Origin: an uncultured Bacilli bacterium
Lineage (GTDB): Bacteria; Bacillota_I; Bacilli_A; RF39; UBA660
DNA length: 5,758 bases
Reading direction: 5' to 3'
NCBI GenBank assembly: GCA_947589725.1
Contig: CANQCQ010000066.1
Span: forward strand, 1 to 5,758
Positions 1 through 5,758 of this stretch are shown here, piece by piece. Position numbers and translations under genes: made by a program. Below the pieces are notes generated by a model. The model did not search any database and had not been told where the DNA came from. It worked only from the letters and a program-made list of their open reading frames with translations. Within the stretch, counting starts at the first letter, position 1, and each line of letters starts with the position of its first letter.

Positions 1-147
1 ACAAAGTCTTTAGTAGAATTATTAGATGGAAAAATAAAGGTTGAAAGTACAGAAGGTGTAGGATCAACATTTACTGTGATTATTACAGAAATTATGACTA
101 AACCACCACTAGTTGTATCAAATAAAAATGAAACAGAAGTTTTATAA
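1..147 (+). CDS. Sensor histidine kinase, C-terminal end (5' truncated)
   Basis: Frame 1 is open from the first base to a TAA at 145-147 and gives 48 residues. They begin TKSLVELLDGKIKVES and continue through GVGSTFTVII. This is the typical last part of a GHKL/HATPase_c domain: the helix after the G2 box, then the strand pair G-K-I-x-V-x-S and G-x-G-S-T-F that closes the ATP-binding fold. The N, G1, F and G2 boxes and the phosphoacceptor His would lie upstream, outside the window. About 17 polar residues follow the fold and no receiver domain follows, so this is not a hybrid kinase with a C-terminal receiver. Sensor, partner regulator and signal cannot be told from this fragment. A possible terminator follows directly, which suggests that it ends its own transcript and is not co-transcribed with uvrA. 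The family call is fairly safe; the subfamily is unknown. Confidence 0.78.
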   Translation, partial: TKSLVELLDGKIKVESTEGVGSTFTVIITEIMTKPPLVVSNKNETEVL

Positions 148-175
148 AGGAAAATATTATCATTTTCCTTTTCTT
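146..175 (+). terminator. Probable intrinsic terminator after the histidine kinase
   Basis: A perfect 10-bp inverted repeat, AAAGGAAAAT (146-155) and ATTTTCCTTT (162-171), encloses a 6-nt loop (ATTATC). The right arm runs into a T-rich stretch (TTTTCTT, 169-175). The left arm begins at the kinase stop codon. Only two G-C pairs are present, so the stem is weak compared with classical terminators, but it is well placed and symmetric. The A-rich left arm could also let it work in the opposite direction. This is inferred from sequence only. Confidence 0.55.
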
Positions 176-189
176 GTGCAAAATAATTA

Positions 190-218
190 TAGTAAAAAAA
201 TTTGATTTATGCTAAAAT
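190..218 (+). promoter_or_regulatory. Candidate SigA-type extended -10 promoter for uvrA
   Basis: TATGCTAAAAT at 208-218 combines a TATG extended element with a -10 hexamer TAAAAT (5 of 6 matches to TATAAT). At a 17-bp spacing the -35 position is TAGTAA (190-195), which is poor (3 of 6), as is usual when an extended -10 compensates. The expected start of transcription, near 224-226, would fall on the ribosome binding site and leave a leader of only about 11 nt. That is unusually short and lowers confidence. It would drive uvrA and probably the genes behind it. Confidence 0.4.
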
Positions 219-223
219 AAGCG

Positions 224-230
224 AGAGGTG
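224..230 (+). promoter_or_regulatory. Ribosome binding site of uvrA
   Basis: AGAGGTG lies 5 nt before the ATG at 236. It pairs with the GAGGUG part of the anti-Shine-Dalgarno complement and fixes the uvrA start. The protein beginning there starts [17 protein letters not shown], the usual UvrA N-terminus. Confidence 0.7.
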
Positions 231-235
231 TTCGT

Positions 236-3049
236 ATGGATAAAATTATTGTTAAAGGTGCCAGAGAAAACAACTTAAAAAATATAAATATTGAATTACC
301 AAAAAATAAATTAATAGTTATGACAGGATTATCAGGTAGTGGAAAAAGTTCATTAGCTTTTGATACTATCTATGCTGAAGGTCAAAGAAGATATGTAGAA
401 AGTTTATCTACTTATGCTAGACAATTTTTGGGAGGTTCTGAAAAGCCAGATGTTGATAGTATTGAAGGATTATCTCCAGCTATTAGTATAGATCAGAAAA
501 CAACATCTAATAATCCAAGATCTACTGTAGCTACTGTTACAGAAATATATGATTATTTAAGATTGTTATTTGCAAGAATTGGTGTGCCATACTGTCCTAA
601 TCATCATATCCCTATAACTTCACAAAGTGTAGAAGAAATGACTAACAAAATAATGGAATATGATATTGGTACTAAAATTATTATTCTATCTCCAGTTGTT
701 GATGGAGAAAAAGGATCTCATAAAGACGTTTTAGACAAACTAAGAAAAGAAGGCTACATACGTGTAAGAGTCAATGGAGAAATGTATGATTTAAGTGAAG
801 ATATAGCACTTGAAAAGAATAAAAAAGATAAAATAGAAGTAATAATAGATAGAATAGTAATAAAAGAAGATTCATATGCTAGAATATTTGAAGCTGTTGA
901 ACAAGCAACTAAATTATCAAACGGAAAAGTAATAATTCAAATTTTAGGTGAAAATGCCAAAGAAATAACTTTTTCTGAACAATTTGCATGTCCTTATTGT
1001 GAATTTTCAATCCCTGAATTAGAACCTAGATTTTTTAGTTTTAATGCACCATATGGTGCTTGTCCTGATTGTAAAGGTCTTGGAGTTAAATTACAAATGG
1101 ATGAAGATTTAGTTATTCCAGATAAAAACTTAAGTATTAATGAAGGATGTATAAAAACACTAAGTGATGATCAAGAAGGAATTTATTATAAAAAGTTAGA
1201 AATTGTTTGCGACTATTATAAGATAGATATGGATAAACCTTTCAATAAACTTACTAAAAAAGAACAAAATATAGTTTTACATGGTAGTCCAGATCCAATT
1301 AGATTTAAATATACAACAAAAGGTGGTACTCAATATAATAATGTTGATTATTATGAAGGAATAATTGATAATCTTGAAAGACGTTATATGGAAACTTCAT
1401 CTACATGGATTAGAGAATGGTTAGAAAATTATATGGTTGAATATACATGTGATACTTGTCATGGAGCAAGATTAAAGGATGAAGTATTATCAGTAAAAAT
1501 AGATGGAAAAAATATCTACGAAGTAACTTGTATGTCAATTAAGGAATTGTTAGAGTCATACTCTAAATTAAAGCTTAGTGAAGAACAAAAACAAATAGCT
1601 GATTTAGTTTTAAAAGAAATTAATTCTAGATTACAATTTTTATCTAACGTTGGATTAGAATATTTAACTCTAAATAGAAGTGCTGGAACTTTATCTGGTG
1701 GTGAGGCTCAACGTATCAGATTGGCAACTCAAATAGGCTCTCACTTAACTGGGGTTTTATATGTGTTGGATGAACCTAGTATTGGATTACATCAAAGGGA
1801 TAATGAAAAGCTTATAGAATCAATGAAGCAAATGCGTGATTTAGGCAATACACTAATAGTTGTTGAACATGATACTGATACAATGATGTCAGCAGATTAC
1901 CTTGTTGATATTGGTCCCGGTGCTGGAGAAAATGGTGGAGAAGTAATAGCCTCAGGAACTCCAGAAGAGGTTATGAAAGTAGAAAATTCTATAACTGGTC
2001 AATATTTAAGTGGCAAAAAAAGGATAGAAGTTCCAAAAGTAAGAAGAAAAGGCAATGGAAAAAAGATAACTATCAAAGGTGCTAATGAACATAACTTAAA
2101 GAATATTGATGTAGAAATTCCTTTAGGAACATTTACATGCATAACTGGAGTTTCTGGTTCAGGAAAGTCTACTTTAATTAATGATATATTATGTAAATAT
2201 GTTTCAAAACAGTTATATAATTCAAAAGATAAACCTGGAAAATGTAAAAAAATATTAGGTATAGAGAATCTTGATAAAATAATAGCAATTTCCCAAAATC
2301 CAATTGGTAGAACTCCAAGATCTAATCCTGCCACATATACGGGAGTGTTTGATGATATAAGAACTCTTTTCACAACAACAAAAGAAGCAAAAATGTATGG
2401 CTTTGAAAAAAATAGATTTTCTTTTAATGTAAAAGGTGGTCGTTGTGAAGCTTGTCGAGGAGATGGAGTTAAAAAAATTGAAATGCATTTTTTACCTGAT
2501 GTATATGTTCCTTGTGAAGTATGTCATGGAACAAGATATAATAGGGAAACTTTAAACATAAAATATAAAGGAAAAAATATTGCAGAAGTACTAGATTTAA
2601 GAGTAACAGAAGCTTTAGCATTCTTTGAAAATGTACCAAGAATTAAACAAAAATTGCAGGTTTTAAAAGATGTTGGTTTAGGCTATATAAAACTTGGTCA
2701 ACCCGCTCCAACATTATCCGGAGGAGAAGCTGAAAGAGTCAAATTAGCAAAAGAATTGCAAAGAAAAGCAACTGGTAAAACTTTGTATGTATTAGATGAA
2801 CCTACAACAGGATTGCATACTGATGACATCAGTAGATTGCTTGCAATTTTACAGAAAATAGTAGATAATAAAGATACTGTCATTGTAATAGAACATAATT
2901 TAGATGTAATAAAAGTTGCTGATTATATTATTGATTTAGGACCTGAAGGTGGCGATGGTGGAGGTACTATTGTTGCTAAAGGAACTCCAGAAGCTGTCGC
3001 AAAAGTTAAGGAGTCTTATACAGGACAATTCTTAAAAAAGATATTATAA
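236..3049 (+). CDS. uvrA: Excinuclease ABC subunit A (UvrA)
   Basis: UvrA is the cytoplasmic damage-recognition ATPase of nucleotide excision repair. As a dimer it scans DNA and loads UvrB, which then recruits UvrC. The 937-residue product has the usual bacterial length and two ABC ATPase modules. Module 1: Walker [10 protein letters not shown] (31-39), zinc module C252/C255/C276/C279 (CPYC...CPDC), a further CDTC pair (405-408), signature LSGGEAQR (486-493), Walker [11 protein letters not shown] (510-519) and switch His545. Module 2: Walker [10 protein letters not shown] (638-646), the DNA-binding zinc finger C737/C740/C760/C763, signature LSGGEAERV (827-835), Walker [11 protein letters not shown] (852-861) and His887. 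All catalytic and zinc residues are intact, so it should be active. uvrB, often directly upstream in Bacillota, is absent here; a kinase gene ends there instead. The gene appears to lead an operon with the genes that follow. There is no convincing LexA site upstream. Confidence 0.98.
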   Translation: MDKIIVKGARENNLKNINIELPKNKLIVMTGLSGSGKSSLAFDTIYAEGQRRYVESLSTYARQFLGGSEKPDVDSIEGLSPAISIDQKTTSNNPRSTVATVTEIYDYLRLLFARIGVPYCPNHHIPITSQSVEEMTNKIMEYDIGTKIIILSPVVDGEKGSHKDVLDKLRKEGYIRVRVNGEMYDLSEDIALEKNKKDKIEVIIDRIVIKEDSYARIFEAVEQATKLSNGKVIIQILGENAKEITFSEQFACPYCEFSIPELEPRFFSFNAPYGACPDCKGLGVKLQMDEDLVIPDKNLSINEGCIKTLSDDQEGIYYKKLEIVCDYYKIDMDKPFNKLTKKEQNIVLHGSPDPIRFKYTTKGGTQYNNVDYYEGIIDNLERRYMETSSTWIREWLENYMVEYTCDTCHGARLKDEVLSVKIDGKNIYEVTCMSIKELLESYSKLKLSEEQKQIADLVLKEINSRLQFLSNVGLEYLTLNRSAGTLSGGEAQRIRLATQIGSHLTGVLYVLDEPSIGLHQRDNEKLIESMKQMRDLGNTLIVVEHDTDTMMSADYLVDIGPGAGENGGEVIASGTPEEVMKVENSITGQYLSGKKRIEVPKVRRKGNGKKITIKGANEHNLKNIDVEIPLGTFTCITGVSGSGKSTLINDILCKYVSKQLYNSKDKPGKCKKILGIENLDKIIAISQNPIGRTPRSNPATYTGVFDDIRTLFTTTKEAKMYGFEKNRFSFNVKGGRCEACRGDGVKKIEMHFLPDVYVPCEVCHGTRYNRETLNIKYKGKNIAEVLDLRVTEALAFFENVPRIKQKLQVLKDVGLGYIKLGQPAPTLSGGEAERVKLAKELQRKATGKTLYVLDEPTTGLHTDDISRLLAILQKIVDNKDTVIVIEHNLDVIKVADYIIDLGPEGGDGGGTIVAKGTPEAVAKVKESYTGQFLKKIL

Positions 3050-3058
3050 GGAGTTAAT

Positions 3059-3484
3059 ATGAAGTTAATTATTATCGAGAAGAATAAAGTTAGAGTTAAT
3101 AAAATAATTGACTGGTTACTATATATGTTAGGATATACCTTTGTGTTTATACTCGCAACAAGTTTATTTAAAAGTGTTGAAACAAAAGGATTACATAGCT
3201 ATTTAATTGACTTTTTGATAGTATTAATAATATATTTTTTGAATAAAACAATTAAACCAATTCTGGTTAAATTAACAATTCCAATTACAGGTACAACACT
3301 AGGATTGTTTTATCCTTGCATAAATTTATTCATATTGAAATTAGCAGATTGGATAATGGGTAGTTATTTTAGTATAAAAAATTTATATGCTGCTTTTTTC
3401 TTAGCCATATTATTATCTATTATGAACTTTATTGCTGAAGAAATAATAAAAATGATTATAAAAAAGGTGAAAGTACATGGATAG
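3059..3484 (+). CDS. YvlD-like / phage holin family 4 small membrane protein
   Basis: A 141-residue hydrophobic protein with four predicted membrane segments, at about 17-37, 48-62, 72-98 and 109-134. The core N62-K-T-I-K-P, then L-T-I-P-I-T-G (72-78) and T-L-G-L-F (80-84), followed by N89, matches the pattern of the YvlD family (Pfam Phage_holin_4_2, formerly DUF360). Despite the name, chromosomal members are not known to lyse cells. In Bacillus, yvlD sits with envelope-stress genes and its biochemical role is unclear. The charged N-terminal 15 residues look like a short cytoplasmic extension. A strong AAGGAG (3048-3053), overlapping the uvrA stop codon, lies 5 nt before the ATG. The gene's last 8 nt overlap lgt, so the two are likely translated together; a role near the membrane or lipoprotein processing is a guess from this context only. 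The family assignment rests on recalled motifs and topology. Confidence 0.75.
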   Translation: MKLIIIEKNKVRVNKIIDWLLYMLGYTFVFILATSLFKSVETKGLHSYLIDFLIVLIIYFLNKTIKPILVKLTIPITGTTLGLFYPCINLFILKLADWIMGSYFSIKNLYAAFFLAILLSIMNFIAEEIIKMIIKKVKVHG

Positions 3485-4274
3485 AGTTGCTTTAGATTTG
3501 GGATTTATTCAAATATATTGGTATTCAATATTTATTTTTACTGCCATGCTAGTAGCAAGCTTCTTAATAATTAAAGAAGGTAGAAAAAAACATATTAGTG
3601 AAGAGTTATTAGTTAATCTTATATTTAATACAATAATAATAGGTATTATAGGTGCAAGAGCTTATTATGTATTATTTAATCTTAATTATTTTTCTTCAAA
3701 TCCAATAGAGATTATTCAAATTTGGAATGGAGGATTAGCCATTCATGGTGGAATAATAGCATCTTTTATTTATATTTATTATTTCTGTAAAAAAAATAAG
3801 ATTAATTTAATTGATATTTTAGATATTACAGTAGTAGGATTAATTATTGCTCAAGCTATTGGAAGATGGGGAAACTTTTTTAATAGTGAAGCATATGGAG
3901 GAATAACAACATATAAAAAATTGTCTTCTGCTGGAGTTCCTAAATTTATAATTGATGGAATGTATATATTGGGATACTATCGAGAACCAACCTTTTATTA
4001 TGAATCTATCTGTTGTGTTTTAGGTTTTATATTACTAGTTTTAATTAGAAAATTTTATAAAAATTTAAAAAAAGGACAATTATCAGGAATATATTTGATG
4101 TGGTATGGAGTTACTAGATTAATAATAGAAAGTTTAAGGTCAGACTCTTTGATGTTAGGTCCATTCAAAATTGCTCAAATTGTATCTATAATATTTATAA
4201 TATCAGGTATTTATTTATACAGAAAATATGATAAAATAACTGATTGCAAATATTTGTATAATTATAATGCATAA
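3477..4274 (+). CDS. lgt: Phosphatidylglycerol-prolipoprotein diacylglyceryl transferase (Lgt)
   Basis: Lgt is the membrane enzyme that transfers diacylglycerol from phosphatidylglycerol to the lipobox Cys of prolipoproteins, the first step of lipoprotein maturation before signal peptidase II. The 265-residue protein has about seven hydrophobic segments and the family landmarks: GARAYY (59-64), NGGLAIHGG (84-92), the signature GRWGNFFNSEAYG (129-141), EPTFYYES (170-177) and YGVTRLIIESLRSDSL (210-225). Aligned by motif spacing with E. coli Lgt, the key residues are kept: H90 for H103, R130 for R143, N133 for N146, G141 for G154, Y210 for Y235 and R214 for R239. The start is supported by AAAGGTGA (3463-3470), 6 nt upstream, lying inside the preceding gene. 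The polar tail after the last helix (about 250-265, rich in Tyr and Asn) has no recognised function. In Bacilli lgt usually follows hprK; here a YvlD-like gene takes that position. Confidence 0.97.
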   Translation: MDRVALDLGFIQIYWYSIFIFTAMLVASFLIIKEGRKKHISEELLVNLIFNTIIIGIIGARAYYVLFNLNYFSSNPIEIIQIWNGGLAIHGGIIASFIYIYYFCKKNKINLIDILDITVVGLIIAQAIGRWGNFFNSEAYGGITTYKKLSSAGVPKFIIDGMYILGYYREPTFYYESICCVLGFILLVLIRKFYKNLKKGQLSGIYLMWYGVTRLIIESLRSDSLMLGPFKIAQIVSIIFIISGIYLYRKYDKITDCKYLYNYNA

Positions 4275-4291
4275 TTATTTATAATTTAAAT

Positions 4292-4299
4292 AGAGGTGA
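4292..4299 (+). promoter_or_regulatory. Ribosome binding site that sets the yvcK start
   Basis: AGAGGTGA lies 8 nt before the ATG at 4308. The GTG inside it (4296-4298) is in frame with yvcK and could be mistaken for the start. It has no Shine-Dalgarno of its own at a suitable distance, and it would add only four residues (MNTK) before the conserved MKKKVVVFGGGTG. The ATG at 4308 is therefore the better start. Confidence 0.8.
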
Positions 4300-4307
4300 A
4301 TACTAAA

Positions 4308-5258
4308 ATGAAAAAGAAAGTTGTAGTTTTTGGAGGAGGAACAGGAATTTCTTTTATACTTAGAGGGTTAAAAGATTTTCCAATAGAATTAACAGCTGTT
4401 ATTACAGTTTCAGATAACGGAAGATCTACTGGTAAGTTAAGAGAAGAATTTCATACTCCTGCAGTAGGAGATATAAGACAAGTAATTACTAATATGTCAT
4501 CCATAGATGATCCTATAAAAAAGATGATGTCATATCGATTTAAAACTTCAAGTGATTTAAATGGTCATGCGCTAGGAAATTTAATTTTAACATCTATGAT
4601 GGATATAACAGGTTCATTAAAAGAATCAATAAAAAGTTTGAGTAAACTACTTGATGTTAAACATACTGTCTTACCAATATCTGAAGATTGTGATCTAACA
4701 TTAATGGGAGAAGATATTAAAGGTAACATTATAGAAGGAGAAGAACAAATAACTGAATCTCCTAATGCAATTAAAAGAATATTTTATAAAAAAGAGCCAC
4801 AAGTATTACCAGAAGTCATAAAAGCAATTAATGAAGCAGATTTAATTATTTTAAGTATAGGAAGTCTATATACTTCAATTTTACCAAATATAATATGTAA
4901 AGAAGTACAGTTGGCGATTGAGGATTCTAAAGCTCCAATTATGTATGTATGTAATGCAGTAACTCAACCTGGAGAAACTGATAACTTTACTGTAGGAGAT
5001 CATATAGAAATGCTAAACTCATATTTATTATCAAGAAAAATAAATTGTGTAATTGCCAGCAATACCAGAATACCTAAATCAATGGCCAATAAATATGCAA
5101 CTCAAGAACAAAAAGATCCAGTAATTATAGATTATGAAAGAATTAAAGAAATGGGAGTAGAATTAATAGAAGATGATCTAGTAACTATTGAAGACAATAG
5201 AATAAGACACAATAGTTTAAAAGTTAGTTCGATAATCTTCTCTTATCTAATGAGATAA
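4308..5258 (+). CDS. yvcK: YvcK/CofD-like gluconeogenesis and cell-envelope factor
   Basis: YvcK proteins bind UDP-sugars such as UDP-GlcNAc. In Bacillus they are needed for normal cell shape and growth on gluconeogenic carbon, linked to PBP1 placement and GlmS activity. No phospholactate transferase role like that of CofD is expected. The 316 residues match the family's usual length. Visible motifs: nucleotide-binding FGGGTG (8-13) near the N-terminus with LRGLK following, SDNGRSTGKLREE (35-47), PAVGDIRQ (51-58), GHALGNLIL (86-94), SIGSLYTSILPN (183-194), CNAVTQPGETDNFT (215-228), KYA (262-264) and IRHN (299-302). Y263 and R300 probably correspond to B. subtilis Y265 and R301, which I recall as UDP-GlcNAc contacts. 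Several loops differ from the commonest forms (DDGG, GDxRN, GPGSLYTS). The ATG at 4308 is chosen for its Shine-Dalgarno. The usual upstream partner rapZ is absent, while whiA follows as expected with a 1-nt overlap. Confidence 0.93.
   Translation: MKKKVVVFGGGTGISFILRGLKDFPIELTAVITVSDNGRSTGKLREEFHTPAVGDIRQVITNMSSIDDPIKKMMSYRFKTSSDLNGHALGNLILTSMMDITGSLKESIKSLSKLLDVKHTVLPISEDCDLTLMGEDIKGNIIEGEEQITESPNAIKRIFYKKEPQVLPEVIKAINEADLIILSIGSLYTSILPNIICKEVQLAIEDSKAPIMYVCNAVTQPGETDNFTVGDHIEMLNSYLLSRKINCVIASNTRIPKSMANKYATQEQKDPVIIDYERIKEMGVELIEDDLVTIEDNRIRHNSLKVSSIIFSYLMR
5231..5258 (+). other. Two alternative small hairpins at the yvcK-whiA junction
   Basis: TTATCT (5243-5248) and AGATAA (5253-5258) form a perfect 6-bp inverted repeat with a 4-nt loop; its right arm holds the yvcK stop codon and the first base of the whiA ATG. 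An upstream GATAA (5231-5235) can instead pair with TTATC (5243-5247). The two stems share an arm and exclude each other. Both are AT-rich with one G-C pair each, so they are weak alone, and the match may be chance in this base composition. Confidence 0.3.
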
Positions 5259-5758
5259 TGTCTTATACAGTAAATATAAAAGAAGAAATAGCTAATATAA
5301 AATGTACTAAGTCAGAAATGATTGCAGAGTTATCTGGTTTTATTAGAAATAATGGTTCTTTAGTTGATAATACAATAATACTAACAACAGAAAATGAATC
5401 TACAAAGAAAAGAATAGAACTTTTTTTGAAAGAAGCATATGAAGTTGAATCTATAGTAGAAATAAAAGATAGTCTAAATTTTAGTAAAAAAGATTTATAT
5501 GTCATTAATATCAATGATAAAGTTAATTTAATACTTAAAGATATAGGATATAAAGATGATAATGGTAATAACTTATCCACTCCACCAACTTATATAGTTG
5601 GAGCTAATGAAGAAATAAGAGCTTACTTAAGAGGAGTATTCTTAAGTTGTGGAAGTATTAATGATCCAAAAACATCAAGATATCATATGGAATTATTAAT
5701 TTTTTCTCCAAATGAAGCAATATTTGTACAAAAACTTCTTAATTTGTTTGATTTAAAT
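5258..5758 (+). CDS. whiA: WhiA-family DNA-binding regulator, N-terminal half (runs off the window)
   Basis: Open to the last base, giving 167 residues of a protein usually a little over 300 long. WhiA is a DNA-binding protein built from a degenerate LAGLIDADG homing-endonuclease fold and a C-terminal helix-turn-helix. It activates sporulation genes in Streptomyces and affects cell division and chromosome organisation in Bacillus. Here the N-terminal domain (about 1-90) starts MSYTVNIKEEIANIK, resembling the family's S-F-x-x-x-V-K-E-E-L opening. The LAGLIDADG-like part begins at RAYLRGVFLSCGSINDP (121-137), a strong family signature, and continues YHMELLIFS (142-150). The helix-turn-helix would lie beyond the window. 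The ATG overlaps the yvcK stop (TAATG) and no real Shine-Dalgarno precedes it; a lone GAG at 5252-5254 is too close. Translation is thus probably coupled to yvcK. The yvcK-whiA pairing is conserved across Bacillota and Actinomycetota. Confidence 0.93.
   Translation, partial: MSYTVNIKEEIANIKCTKSEMIAELSGFIRNNGSLVDNTIILTTENESTKKRIELFLKEAYEVESIVEIKDSLNFSKKDLYVININDKVNLILKDIGYKDDNGNNLSTPPTYIVGANEEIRAYLRGVFLSCGSINDPKTSRYHMELLIFSPNEAIFVQKLLNLFDLN

Noticed and set aside
221..234. LexA (Cheo box)-like site before uvrA
   Set aside because: Only the right half GTTCG matches; the left half agrees at one of five positions, so symmetry is missing, and the site overlaps the ribosome binding site.
1999..2883. 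Three minus-strand open frames (1999-2373, 2255-2488, 2698-2883)
   Set aside because: They lie antisense inside uvrA, whose ATPase and zinc motifs cover these bases. Their products match no family and are rich in Phe, Ser and Leu as expected for the reverse of an AT-rich gene.
3059..3484. Phage holin, hence a prophage remnant
   Set aside because: The family name is historical. There are no endolysin, tail, integrase or attachment sequences nearby, and the gene sits within a housekeeping operon.
4257..4285. Promoter between lgt and yvcK, with TATAAT at 4257-4262, 4263-4268 and 4280-4285
   Set aside because: No -35 element lies at a normal 16-18 bp distance: TTGCAA at 4244-4249 is 13 bp from the second box and the TTG at 4254 gives 20 bp to the third. 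Such hexamers and the repeated ATAATTAT are expected by chance in this AT-rich sequence.
4296..4307. GTG at 4296 as the yvcK start (320 residues)
   Set aside because: The GTG is part of the Shine-Dalgarno AGAGGTGA that serves the ATG at 4308, and the four extra residues are not family-like.
5263..5580. Minus-strand open frame of 105 codons
   Set aside because: It is antisense to whiA, whose reading frame from 5258 carries clear family motifs and remains open to the window end.
5573..5581. DnaA box-like TTATCCACT
   Set aside because: It has one mismatch to TTATCCACA, occurs singly and lies in whiA coding sequence with no AT-rich unwinding region or box cluster around it.
5378..5758. LAGLIDADG homing endonuclease or intein in the last gene
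   Set aside because: The fold resemblance is that of WhiA itself, which is a degenerate LAGLIDADG protein. The RAYLRGVFLSCGSINDP signature and the position after yvcK identify it as whiA, not a mobile endonuclease.

Overview
This is a low-GC (roughly 30% by eye) bacterial chromosome segment that reads as a compact run of housekeeping genes, all on the + strand. Gene content (uvrA, a YvlD-type membrane protein, lgt, yvcK, whiA), the GAGGTGA-type Shine-Dalgarno sequences and the AT-biased codons point to Bacillota. The pairing of a YvlD-like protein with lgt resembles the Bacilli arrangement more than the Clostridia one, so an AT-rich Bacilli or mollicute-related lineage is my best guess. All eight Trp codons in the genes shown are TGG and no in-frame TGA occurs, so the standard bacterial code fits.

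Layout: 1-147 is the 3' end of a sensor histidine kinase. A short gap (148-235) holds a plausible intrinsic terminator and an extended -10 promoter. uvrA (236-3049) encodes the damage-recognition ATPase of nucleotide excision repair. It is followed at a 9-nt gap by a small four-helix membrane protein of the YvlD/phage-holin-4 type (3059-3484), which overlaps lgt (3477-4274, prolipoprotein diacylglyceryl transferase) by 8 nt. After 33 nt comes yvcK (4308-5258, UDP-sugar-binding cell envelope and carbon-metabolism factor), whose stop codon overlaps the start of whiA (5258 to the window end, incomplete) as TAATG.

The spacing of 9, -8, 33 and -1 nt with no internal terminator suggests one transcript from uvrA through whiA. 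The genes do not form one pathway: uvrA serves DNA repair, lgt lipoprotein maturation, yvcK envelope/gluconeogenic adaptation, and whiA cell-division and chromosome regulation. Known Bacilli carry the same genes in the same relative order but interleaved with others (hprK between yvlD and lgt; trxB and rapZ before yvcK). The window looks like a condensed version of that neighbourhood.

I found no mobile element, CRISPR array, RNA gene or novel system. The most notable points are the condensed gene order without hprK and rapZ, the divergent motifs in YvcK, and a pair of mutually exclusive small hairpins at the yvcK-whiA junction.
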